Assembly: GCA_034769895.1 (NCBI GenBank)
Contig: CM068373.1
Span: 25,878,120 to 25,942,119 of the forward strand
Reading direction: 5' to 3'
DNA length: 64,000 nt
From: Magicicada septendecula
Lineage: Eukaryota; Arthropoda; Insecta; Hemiptera; Cicadidae
Under the pieces are notes generated by a model. The model did no database searches and was not told where the DNA came from. It worked only from the letters and a program-made list of their open reading frames with translations. Every line of letters begins with the position of its first letter. Position 1 is the first letter of the stretch. Below, piece after piece: positions 24,845 through 34,739 of this stretch. Made by a program: the position numbers and the translations under genes.

Positions 24845-25290
24845 CTAGGTGCATACAAAAAACCAGAAATATATAAACCTAATTTGGCCACACATGCAAT
24901 AAACACTGGTCATGAATTCCCAGGCAAACAAAATGACACTAATACAACATATACCACACAAAGGCACCATAATGAACATTTGGGAAAATTTACAAATATA
25001 CAAACATAAAACACAAAACAAACTAATACCTGAACAAATACAAATCAGTACAAAACATGACACAATATTCAAAGCACTCAACATTGAAAATACACAAAAA
25101 ACTAACACATACACCACAATCACACACAATAAAACCAATTTGAAGTACCAGAAGCCAACAGGAAGCCACAATAATAATAGCCAATCAACACATATGTATT
25201 TCACCATACACAAAAACCGGAAGGCTGAGGATGGGTACAAGATGGTACCCGAAACATGTCCCTAATAAAGAAAAAAAAATATCTTGAGGT
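24845..25290 (+). mobile_element. Penelope-like element, 3' end with GIY-YIG C-terminal region
   Basis: The plus-strand frames read THAINTGHEF, then TIMNIWENLQIYKHKTQNKL and PEQIQISTKHDTIFKAL. This is the conserved stretch after the GIY-YIG endonuclease of Penelope-like elements (compare MNILHVHTKGRKLDTLEQL and LEIYKHTKTN at 49,422-49,652). The last codons (GYKMVPETCP) overlap a hammerhead-like core at 25,225-25,260. A short A-rich tail follows at about 25,268. The copy is 5'-truncated where it meets the Gypsy fossil. Confidence 0.85.
25225..25260 (+). ncRNA. Hammerhead-ribozyme-like core at a PLE end
   Basis: CTGAGGA (25,225-25,231; consensus CTGATGA), one base, stem II gggtac (25,233-25,238) paired with gtaccc (25,245-25,250), GAAA (25,251-25,254), then catgtc, whose short near-palindrome resembles the reduced stem III of PLE hammerheads. 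The 6-bp stem II is perfect. One core base differs from consensus, so activity is doubtful. Confidence 0.6.
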
Positions 25291-26000
25291 AAATTCATTA
25301 TTAATATTAAATGTAATATATACATATATATATTTTTGTTGTTGCAAGAAACATCGAGTTCTTATATAGAAAATTATGGATATATATAGGCCTACAATTT
25401 AATATATTAAAGCAGTTACGTCTGCAAAACAAACTAATAATAGTGAGTCAATAATCGATATGAAGTGTAAACATAACATACCAAATTATCATAAATTAGT
25501 AAACAATAAACAAAGGATACACCGTATTATGTTGTACAGAAATTTATTTGTTTCTGAGGAGGCAGTGTGAGGAGGCAACAACAATAATATTACAACAATA
25601 TTTGTTAGAAATTGCAATCATTTTTATATACGAAAACAGAATAGTAGAGAGAAGAGCTCTGCAGGATTTTGGTCCGATGATGAGTACGTGCAAATTTGAA
25701 GATCATAATAGAAGACGAATACGGCGTGGCAGGTCAAGATTGGGAATGTATCCACTGTACAGAGATAGTGGCTGACAGGACGGAAAGACCATGTTGAAGG
25801 TTAAGTGCCTAGCCCAGGATAGAAGAGAGTGTCCTGGGCGGGGAGGGGGTTCCAAGAACCCCGACACTTGATGCCAGAAGCGTATGCAAAAGAAGAACAT
25901 GAAGTAAATTTTCTGTTTTGTTGTGTTCTTTCACTCCTTAATTTCTTGGACTATTATTTTCTTTACAGGATAAACAGCACACACAAAAATTTAGTAACGT
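25291..26000. other. Spacer with a probable LINE 3' fragment
   Basis: Between 25,640 and 25,880 the plus strand reads a basic segment (RRRIRRGRSRLGMYPLYRD), then AQDRREC, resembling the tail of arthropod LINE proteins. The match is weak. A (TA)n-like run lies near 25,320. Confidence 0.35.
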
Positions 26001-26159
26001 TCACAATACTGCTTCGCTTACTGTCTTCAATTTATTGTACTTTTTCATCAAGAAATAATTATGGTGTTTGATGTTTTCTGTTCCCAATTTTACCATTTCA
26101 ATACCACGCCGTAATTTTCCGTTTTCAAGGGAAATTTTGTCGCAACTTTCCACTGAATC
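26001..26159 (-). CDS. Candidate host exon, terminal (52 codons plus stop)
   Basis: On the minus strand a strong acceptor (pyrimidine-rich tract ending gcttacag) precedes an open frame from 26,159 that starts GATTCAGTGG. In phase 0 it encodes DSVESCDKISLENGKLRRG, then IEMVKLGTENIKHHNYFL and MKKYNKLKTVSEAVL, and a stop at 26,001-26,003. The composition is charged and probably helical, like a cytoplasmic tail. A gtaaaa after codon 22 (26,093) could serve as a weak donor, in which case this would be a 66-base internal exon. It fits in frame after the 81-base exon at 28,145-28,225, and both junctions are phase 0, so they may belong to one minus-strand gene. I do not recognise the protein. Known: the splice-site rules. 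Inferred: that this is transcribed. Confidence 0.45.
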   Translation of the reverse strand, partial: DSVESCDKISLENGKLRRGIEMVKLGTENIKHHNYFLMKKYNKLKTVSEAVL

Positions 26160-26359
26160 CTGTAAGCAAGAACAAAAACAGGTTATTAAGCACACACTAA
26201 GTCTTAAGAATAAAAATAAATTATATTTAATTGTGTAAGCTTTTGTTGTGACATTTGAGAAAAACAGACTCGATCTTCTTAAACGTTTTTATGCTTGTAT
26301 TTCAACAGAGGCGATTTGTCGAAACTTTTAGATCTTTTAGCACTTCTTAAGAAGTGCGT

Positions 26360-26690
26360 GTAATATTTCTTGAATCTAACATGTTAGAAACGAAGATATA
26401 AGAAAGAAAACAGTGCGCATATTTACAACAGCAGAAAGAATAGAATCCAGACAGTTGCTATGGTCACGTAATGAGGATGGAGGAGAAGGGATGGCCAAAG
26501 AAATAATTGACTTACACACCACAAAACAGGAGAAGAAAAGAAAGCCTGACAACACAGTGGAGAACAGGAATTAGGAAAATCATGCGAGATCGAGCTATTG
26601 AAGACGATGACTGGAAAGATAGAGAGAAAGGGGGATCGAAATGCGGGATGCGGCATAGACTATAGGACCCCCGCTAATAATAAATAATTT
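26360..26690 (+). mobile_element. LINE 3' fragment, same family as 8,066-8,777
   Basis: Plus-strand relic reading QLLWSRNEDGGEGMAKE-like, TPQNRRRKESLTTQWRTGIR and IMRDRAIEDDDW, ending at aggacccccgctaataataa. The same words and 3' end occur in the 8,066-8,777 copy. Frameshifted and dead. Confidence 0.85.
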
Positions 26691-27029
26691 CAACAGAGTA
26701 GTGAATATTTCAAAAACATGGCTTCGTACTCCTGTACGTATGATAAGGTTAACAATCTATAGATTTTTGGCTCTATTCACGGAGACGTAACATTAAGGCT
26801 TCAAGGTTAACTTACCCACTGTACGATAGACTAATATTGTATTGCCTGGTTAGGACTTGACGGCCCTTAGTAGACAAATCTATATGTCTGCTTATGTATC
26901 ATACTGTCGCTCAGAATATCTAGAAGGCAGTTTGCTCTTAATTAGGTGCTAAAATTATTAAGTTTCAAGTATTCAAGTCCGAATAGTTTATTTAGAGAGG
27001 AACATAAATATTTAAACACGCAAAACTGA
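26691..27029. other. A+T-rich spacer
   Basis: Nothing recognised. Confidence 0.4.
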
Positions 27030-27550
27030 AATAAACCAACAAAAGATGAAGAATCAGAATATTTATACTTGGGTAGCATAATAACAAAGGCGGTACATGT
27101 ACAGTAAAAATAAACCTTACGATTCAATACAAAAATAGTTTTAACAAGATGACAGATTTTTTTACAGGAAAATTAAAAATATTATCAAAGAAAAGATTAT
27201 TGAAATTTATGCGTTATAAAGTCACCACTTGATGGGGTAGAGACAAGGGGGCATCGGTTGTAGCACAGCAAGTTTTCCTGTAAAGTTTAGAGATATGGCT
27301 GTGGAGGACAACGCGGGATGTGAAACGGACGGATACGATAAGAAACGAAGGAGCGATGAGAGAGATAAGGGTATCATAGAAACTTATAATAATGAATTCA
27401 GAAAAGGAAACCCAAATCGTTAGGCTGTATGTTAGGAAGGAATCGCTTTACTGTGAATATGATACAAGAGAAAATAGAGGACAAAGCACCGACGATATTG
27501 ATGATGTCAAGGCAGGTTATGTGGAATGAGATGAGTGAGTTATAGTGCGG
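27030..27550 (+). mobile_element. Highly decayed LINE fragment
   Basis: Pieces in different frames match the post-RT region: EYLYLGSIITK (about 27,060), KMTDFFTGKLKILSKKRLL, TTRDVKRTDTIRNEGAMREI (about 27,310-27,370), and ENRGQSTDDIDDVKAGYV. Many stops and frameshifts; an old copy. Confidence 0.7.
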
Positions 27551-28144
27551 CGCATGTTTAGAAGTCTCTTGGACCTGTGGAAAGTTGGTTACAATATATT
27601 CTGTTAAACCGATAGCTTAAAATATAAATATGCATAAGCCTATGAAACAAATGGTAACACAGAATCTGGTGATAAACTTCGCATACCTTCCCAAACGATA
27701 TAAATGCGAAATTTTGTGCGTTCAAAAAACGATAAACATCATTACGTTAGTTATGTTTACGTAATTACACTTGTGTCACTGCGTTAGTTACATTACATTA
27801 TTTGTGTCCGGCTTTAGAAATCTTTGTCAGAGAAAAAGTTTCAAAACTATATTTTCTTCAAACGCTTTAAAGATTTATTTAATATATCGATTAAAGTTCT
27901 AAATACTCCTTGTCTCCTTATGAAGTAATTACTCCTTACTTCACATTCATGAAGTAAAGTTACACGATGTTTAAAAGTACACATTTAATTTAACAAAAAC
28001 AAATGTAGGCTTTAAGGTAAGTAATATTTAATATAAACATTGGGAAACTCAAGCCCGTATTTTGTGTATCACTTTAAGAGAGAATGACTTTAAAAAGTAA
28101 ATTTAGGTTTCTAAATTTAGCCTACTGACGCGTGGGGAAATTAC
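27551..28144. other. A+T-rich, intron-like DNA
   Basis: Nothing recognised. It would lie inside the intron between the two minus-strand candidate exons. Confidence 0.4.
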
Positions 28145-28225
28145 CTTCACCTCCTGTACCGTCTGCTCCTGCCTTCTCTTGAAGTACCGCTGGGCGCAGA
28201 CATACCCAGCGGCACCGATGCACAC
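28145..28225 (-). CDS. Candidate host exon, 81 bases, membrane-edge region
   Basis: On the minus strand a textbook acceptor (gtttttattgttacag) is followed by 81 bases ending GAGGTGAAG and then a gtaatt donor. It contains exactly 27 codons in phase 0: VCIGAAGYVCAQRYF, then KRRQEQTVQEVK. The first part is small and hydrophobic, like the inner end of a membrane span. The basic KRRQ that follows looks like a cytoplasmic stop-transfer signal. The segment is much richer in G+C, especially at third codon positions, than its surroundings, which is unusual here outside mobile elements. It is not part of any repeat I recognise. The next exon is probably 26,001-26,159. I found no convincing upstream exon, so the N-terminus is unknown or outside the window. 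Confidence 0.55.
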
Positions 28226-28360
28226 CTGTAACAATAAAAACAAAACGCTCCTTAGAAATATGATTTAAAAAATGAATTATATAAATACATAAGCTAAAAT
28301 AGCATAAAAAAACACATTTAGATAACGGACGCGTCTATAAGTTAACAAACTTAATCGTTC

Positions 28361-28706
28361 GTAACGTTACTGCAAGAAAGGGTGCAAGACAGGACACGGT
28401 TCTTGTAGAGCCAAAGGCAAATTTTGCAGTTCAATGTGTCGTTTCTGTCGGGGTACTAATTGTACTAATAATAAACAACCAGGTGACCTTGAAACTGTAG
28501 AAGAAAATGAGGAAAATAAGGAAGACAGTGAGCAAGGCGACATAAGCATTCTGGAAAGCGAAAGCGAAAGCAGCCTTCAATTTACTGAACATTTTTATAG
28601 GGATCAATACGATCAAGAAGAAGAAGAAGATGCAATTTTTTTTACGATGGCACGACCGATGCCTCAGTTGATGATGAAGAGGGGCCTCCAGATAACAAAA
28701 GAGTAA
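28361..28706 (+). pseudogene. Cysteine-rich CXC-like fragment with acidic tail
   Basis: The plus-strand frame reads YCKKGCKTGHGSCRAKGKF, then CSSMCRFCRGTNCTNNKQ, and then a strongly acidic stretch to a stop at 28,706. The spacing of cysteines (CKKGCxxxxxxCRxxGxxCxxxC) resembles the zinc-binding CXC domain of tesmin/MSL2-type proteins, also found in some transposon-encoded proteins. An in-frame stop lies immediately upstream at 28,364 and no acceptor is visible, so this is probably the 3' end of a retrocopy, a transposon gene or a host gene. Function not assigned. Confidence 0.45.
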
Positions 28707-29070
28707 GGAGAAATTGATTAAATGTAAAAAATAATAATTTGTTTTACTATATTTACTGTTATGTATAAAAAAGGATTATTTAAATTAAAGAAATTTTTTA
28801 AGCCATACAAATAGACTATATTTCATTGAATATAATTATTATTTACCATTTTATAACAATGGAAACATAAAATAACTTGTAAATTGAGTAAAAAATAAGT
28901 ATATGTCATTTTTTAAGAATTAAATGCTTAAAAAAATGTTTAAGTTATGTATGTATTAATATATGTATACAATTGATATACATTACAAAAGGTGTCATAA
29001 ATACATGAATATAAAGTAATATAACCCGGTTACATTGTAACATACAGAAATAACCTTGGAAACCGGTACG

Positions 29071-29101
<31 letters not shown>

Positions 29102-30563
29102 TGCCATAAAATAGGTAAAATAAAAATTAAAATTTTTTTTAATGATCATAGCAATTAAATACATAAAAAAATCTACGATTTGAAAAACAAAAAACCTTAC
29201 TAGGATCATCTCTCATAAAATGGCGAGCAAATCATAATTTTTTTTTAAATTTTAAGATTTTAGCCAGAAAAATTAAATTTTTTTTCAAAATGTTTTTTAA
29301 GTTTCTACAATAAAAAACAAATATTTTGGTCCAAAGAAATTGATTTTATCTTTTTTAATTCAAGAGAAATCGAGTTTTAAAAGAAAATTGCATTATAATG
29401 AATTTTAATTTTTTTTGAGGTTATGTTGACGTTTTAAAAATTAACACTACTAACCCAGCTTGATTTGTTAATTCATAACGAGTATGTTGAATTTTTTTTT
29501 ATCTCGATACGTCCAATAGAACCGAAGTTATGGCCAATACACTTATGCGATGCACCAAAAATGCACTAAAATGCACTTATCTCGTGACGAACAAGCAGGA
29601 TTTTGTAAAAATTTTAACTGTACACTTACTTCTGCTTACTTAACCTATTCCAGCAAAAAAATTGGACGGAGGAGAAACATCCTTTTTAAATGCTATTTTG
29701 CCTCTACTAAAAGTAGCGCTTTTTATTTGTGATAGTAAATAAAAAATTTCTTATCATCTGTATAAACGTCATCAAACAAAGCATAATGTAGTCCTCTATC
29801 TTCTCTTGAAGATAGCATTGGCTTCTGTGCATTTTCCTAGTACTCTGCCTCCTGTTTTTAATAGCACTGCATAGAGAAGCAAACTTCCGTTTGATGCCAT
29901 TTTCTCAAGTACATTTCTATGCTACGAATAACAGGCTTTCTTTAACGGTAGCGCACCTGGTGGTTGATTCATTTTTGTAGCATAATACGGTGGACTCACC
30001 AATTTGCTACCAGTGGCCTATTCTAATAGAGGCCTAAGACTCGTTTCGGGTGTCTTTCGCGTCTCCAAGAATTAACGTTTACTTGTCGGAATGGTCTCTC
30101 GAACTCCCAAGCAACTACAAGCAAGTACAGCCGTGTCATCCACACGGAATCCGCTGCCCAACTACCTCTGTCTGCTGACTGAGTAATAGGAATACAGAAT
30201 CTACATGCCGAGGAATTACTTTTACATCCGCAATTATTTTTACATTTTTTCCTGGTTCATCATTCGCAGCCAGCGATAGCTCTGCGTACCTCATTCCCTC
30301 AAACATTCATAGGTTTTGCAGTACGTGACTCTATTGAATTTATTTTTACTATCTTGTTATTTGAATTAATCTTTGTAGACCAAATAGCTCAGACACAAAA
30401 ATGAAGGAGGATATACGAAGAGTTACAAATTTTAAAGGTAAAAACAACAGTTGGCCTAATATACCAAATATATACAAACTGAATTTAGTAATGAAGAAAT
30501 ATTTTATTAAATTTTTCTATGGTGCGATATGTGTATTCCGTCAGTGTTACGTAAGTAGACAAA
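28707..30563. other. A+T-rich DNA with (TA)n microsatellite
   Basis: A (TA)n run lies at about 29,070-29,098. Otherwise poly-A/poly-T-rich sequence without features. At 29,990-30,250 the base composition is more balanced but no supported frame or repeat is present. Confidence 0.4.
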
Positions 30564-30763
30564 GTTGGGTGTGGCTTAATAAGGTAATAGAGGGAGAGAC
30601 GCAGCTTCGTAGCAAGTAGCAGGGGCGTGGCGTAACGGAGCTGAGCCAATGGGTAGTGAGTGACAAGTAGACTTGTTTACGAATTGACCAGCCGTGAAGG
30701 CGAATTCACGGGTATATATATGGGTTTCAGCGGGATATACTTGTCATCGTTTAGGACTTGAAA
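30564..30763 (+). promoter_or_regulatory. Candidate host core promoter
   Basis: A set of conventional elements stands in the right order. They are gggtgtggc (about 30,567) and ggggcgtggc (30,622-30,631), both GC/CACCC-box-like, CCAAT at 30,646-30,650, TATATATA at 30,713-30,720, and a TCAT initiator at 30,744-30,747. The TATA start is about 33 bases above the initiator A. The first ATG in a good context (gaaaATGG) follows at 30,764 and opens a frame ending at a splice donor. Such a complete arrangement is unlikely by chance, but no transcript evidence is available. Confidence 0.55.
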
Positions 30764-30832
30764 ATGGTGGAAACACTGAAAGGCCTCGTCCAGGACATGA
30801 CACGTAGCAGTTTACCAAGTAAACACGACAAG
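30764..30832 (+). CDS. Candidate host first coding exon (23 codons)
   Basis: Starts at ATG 30,764 with A at -3 and G at +4, about 18 bases below the predicted initiator. It encodes MVETLKGLVQDMTRSSLPSK, then HDK, and meets a gtaggaat donor at 30,833 in phase 0. An internal donor, gtaaac at 30,819, would end the exon after 55 bases in phase 1. Both donors can join the exon at 31,041 or 31,058 while keeping the same downstream frame. The protein is not recognised. No signal peptide. Confidence 0.5.
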
Positions 30833-30910
30833 GTAGGAATTATTTTACGATGTTGACATACTAATTGGCTTACCAAATATAAGACCAACATAAATTTAGA
30901 TTTGGGGGCG

Positions 30911-31024
<114 letters not shown>

Positions 31025-31040
31025 AAACGAAGCGCCGCAG

Positions 31041-31092
31041 ATTTGAATCAATTTCAGAGTGGATCGCCTTACGGCGAGAGTCCATCTAGGCA
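31041..31092 (+). CDS. Candidate host second exon with two possible acceptors
   Basis: Acceptor ccgcag ends at 31,040 and a second one, atttcag, ends at 31,057. The donor gtaagt at 31,093 matches consensus. The coding frame is [16 protein letters not shown], with the first five residues lost if the inner acceptor is used. The long form needs a phase-1 upstream junction and the short form a phase-0 one. The first exon offers one donor of each kind, at 30,819 and 30,833. The following exon is not found in the window. Confidence 0.45.
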
Positions 31093-32102
31093 GTAAGTTT
31101 ACTTTATGACTGGAAAATCGGATGGTGATGAGGCGTAGTGATACCCACATTAGCCTACTAATCTACCGCTCTCCTAAAACTATGTAACCTGATCTTCATC
31201 GAACACAAAACCGGACCGGGGACGACTGCATCTTTAAATGCTAAATGTCATCATTGTTTGCGCCTATTATCAGCTGATTAAAAAGTAAAATTACTGCACA
31301 CAATCTGAAGTTTAAAAAAAAATTACGTTGTACAATAGTTTTTACCTAGTTCTACAATAGTTTTTAGCCACAATTGTTTGCAGTAAATAATATTTTGGGG
31401 TCGTATTGAGGAACCGTCGTACATTTTAGTTTCCAGGGACGACATATTTTTATTTTCCATCTTCTTCAGTCACTCTGCAATTAGTGCATTTTTAAAAAGA
31501 GGAGTCATTAATATAAATATGTAAAAGCGACAATGGGGTGTAAACAATACCGAAGGAGAAACACTGTTGGGATATTGAATAATAACGTTTACATTTAGGG
31601 AATGCCGTAATAGAAGCGTGATAGACTGAAAGTCGTTAAAAAATGACAACAATGATTCTTTTCAGTGCAGCTTGTTCAGCTTCGCCCTGTTCATTAATAA
31701 TGTCATCATAATTCTTAAAACTTATATATTCTGAATATTACTCTCCTGCATCTACGTTATATTAATGAAAGCGATCATCCTCACCATATATGGTTACGAT
31801 TATTTTCATTAATTGTTCAACTTAATTTTTTATTTGTTCTTTTATGTTTGCAGATGAGTCTTCTATTACAGATATTTTATTTGACATGAATTCTTTCTAC
31901 CACGGATATTTTTGTCGTCATTGTTTGTTCTATTTTTGATACAAATTTTTCGACTGCAGACAATCTTACCTCTTAAACATTGAGATCACTGAGTAATTCA
32001 CCTAAGTTACCAGGTAGGAGACACAATTCTGCTGTAGTATGTTCTTGCAACTGTTTTTGTATAATTATCTTGTTGGTACATCCTCTTCGTTCACTTTTAT
32101 AC

Positions 32103-32105
<3 letters not shown>
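31093..32105. other. A+T-rich, intron-like DNA
   Basis: Nothing recognised. If the two plus-strand exons are real, this is the start of a large second intron that contains the LTR element downstream. Confidence 0.4.

Positions 32106-32137
<32 letters not shown>
32106..32137. repeat. Left half of a TA microsatellite split by an LTR element
   Basis: TA repeat directly left of the LTR. The other half lies at 41,870-41,884 on the far side of the element. Confidence 0.9.
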
Positions 32138-32142
<5 letters not shown>

Positions 32143-34159
32143 CTACACTACTATGCGTTATTGTAATGTAATGTTGTGTGTGAGTACCCACCTGCTGTCT
32201 GATCTTGCAGATTCTTCCGACTAGGGCGTGTGGATTTTGGATTTGAAGTTCGCAAGCTAGTAATCTCAAATTATTACAACAACACACATAATGGGTTACT
32301 TTAAAGGGGGAGAGTTTTGTGAGACTGGTAGGCTTTATCGTACAACAATAAAACACTGTTATATGGGGTAATAAAACGTTGTTTATTACACCAACAACAC
32401 ACAAGAATAGAATGGTTATAATCTTATGAATTTTCTTATAGTCTATACAATGAATCGATGTTTTTCGATTGTTTAATAGTGGAACGAAACTGAACTCGTT
32501 CTTTGCGAGTTAATTGCAATTTAAATTTGACTTTATTAATTGATTTGAATTTAATTAAATTTATTTAATTAATTTGAATCTACGTGTTCATGAAACAAAA
32601 TATAAAACTCTAAAATTAATTTGCATAATTAGTTAAAATAAATTAGACGTGACAGTCTAGTTCACGTTATTTCATTTCTAGTGATTCTACTTCTGATCTA
32701 CTGCAGTATGATCTAAGATTAGATTGTCAGTTAAGATTTGTATAGCGCTTTTTTTATACTACTTCTATTTCTTAACTATAACTTACTAAAGCCTTAAACT
32801 GCTATACAGATTATCACAACGAATTTACTTTTTAATTACTAGAGTCTTTGCTTTTTGTTTGGCACCTGAATTATTTGAATTACAATGTTTTAATTGAAAA
32901 ATAGAAAATTTGATCTGAAAAATAAATAAATAGATTTTGCTTTCCTGTTACTGAAGAGGATGTCGTCCCGATTTGTCCCTCGTCGATTCGAGTCCTTGGT
33001 TAGAGAAAGTAATCTGCTTAGAACTGCTGGATTCGGTCGTGGAGTTCAAAATTCGGCAACACTCTGCTTCCCTGCTGTTTGTGAATATTTTAACGTCTGC
33101 TGTTGTCTGCTGGAACTGCTTCCTGTTCTCCGTCGATTTGCACGTTGCACGTCAGTGAGTGTGTGTGTGTGCTTCGTTCGGGCGGTCGCTCTGCTCGTCA
33201 GCTGTTAACCAATGATTTAGACGGCCTCTCTGCTGTATTCTTGAAGTCTGGTCTTGAAGTCGGGTGGATCTCTTGCGTGTTTATGACTATCTGGTAGTAC
33301 ACAATAAGCTTGGTTGATGTCTTGAAGAGTATCTCGCCTTTACACAACAATTACGAGCTATACAGATGATCTGTAATTAGTGTGTTCGTAATTGCGTGTG
33401 TGTTGACCACGTAGAGTCTTCTTGTTGATCTTCACCACTTTGGCTACTAGACGATCGAAGGACTACGTCTTAACTTCGTGAGTACTGACAGAAGAGTGAA
33501 TTTTTCCACCAGAAAACATCGCACTGGCCGGGGCTGCATGAAATGATTTCATTGGTCGAAACACTCTCCCTACCACATAAAATTTAGAATTCCCTTAGTC
33601 CGTGAGAATGAAGTCTGGTTCCCACAGACGGAGAATAGAATTATTATCTAATAATTAATTATCCGGCGGAACCAGTTTGTCACTAAGGATATCCTGTACT
33701 TATTTAATTTTGCAATAACTTGGTTGCAAATCAAGTTGTGTGAAATATAAAATATACAATCTGTCACAAATTATTATCTTTACAATATACTAAAATCTCT
33801 TTACTGTAACTCTATTTTAACAGAAGTTATTTAATTATTTTAATTAACTCTTACATTTGTTAATTATATTGCATCAAATTTGCACACGTCATTATTAATA
33901 TCTCGGCAAACATTTTGGCTATGTTGGATTTCGCCTTTATTTATTAGTTTCCGAGATATTAATAATTAACAGTTTGGGTGTGGTCGCTTCCTTGTACAGC
34001 GAACTGCTTACATAACGACCACGTGTGCGTTGTTTTACACAGCATTATTTTCAATGCTCTACATTCAAATGGAGTTTTAACTGTTAATTTTTATTTAAAT
34101 ATGGTTTCAGCATGCGGTAAACATATATCCCCAAATAGTTAATATTTGGTTCCGTTATA
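32138..34159 (-). repeat. 3' LTR of the young Gypsy element
   Basis: 2,022 bp, almost identical to 39,847-41,869. It contains a 16-bp perfect inverted repeat (33,891-33,906 with 33,951-33,966) that could form a hairpin. Unusually long for an insect Gypsy LTR. Confidence 0.97.
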
Positions 34160-34175
34160 TATTCCCACACCCGCT
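34160..34175 (-). other. Polypurine tract
   Basis: On the minus strand a purine-rich GCGGGTGTGGGAATA lies directly before the 3' LTR, where plus-strand DNA synthesis is primed in this family. Confidence 0.7.
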
Positions 34176-34739
34176 TTAAAAAAATAATGAATGCAATAAT
34201 TACAGTTATTTTTTTTTTCTTAATCATTACACACATATTCTGTAATCATTATTCTTACTAGCTATACATTGTATTACTTATTCTGAAGACACGTACACAA
34301 GTGTTAATGTTATTGCATTATATACAATTTAACTCTAAATACATGTATTAAAATGTTATATTTGCAACTTATTGCGTATAATGTTTTTCAAACGAGTAGT
34401 AGCCTTTATTTGTATACAATGCCACGCGTACAAAGAATTTTGCTGACAGTATTTAAAACGTTATCGCCGGGCGCGCGGCTAATTGCTTGACCTAGTTTCA
34501 TATGTGGGTCAGGTAGTCGTTATCGCGTGACGTAACTGTTTCCTGCCGCTGTTCTCGCTCACTCTATACGCTTATTATTTATCGCGCTAGGAAAACATTA
34601 TTATTAGTACACAAGTTATCTATAATTATTATTAATAATATTATAAAACACAAATTACTTATTTTAATTTTAATTATTATAATACAATTATTATTAACTC
34701 TATATACTATTTATCTTTTTAAAGTCTTTTTATTTCGTC

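Noticed and set aside
24845-25240. 131-codon hydrophobic minus-strand frame
   Set aside because: Shadow of the plus-strand PLE coding sequence, which has matching family motifs.
30090-30210. Minus-strand ATG frame MTRLYLLVVAWEFERPFRQ ending at a gtaaac, a possible first exon for the 28,145-28,225 gene
   Set aside because: Phase would fit and the start looks like a signal anchor, but there is no promoter support and the donor is weak; not listed as a feature.
30721-30760. Similarity of the host promoter (tttcagcgggatata...catcg...ttag) to the core promoter of the TGTTACG LTR family
   Set aside because: Only short words agree and the upstream sequence is unrelated; probably a shared core-promoter grammar or chance.
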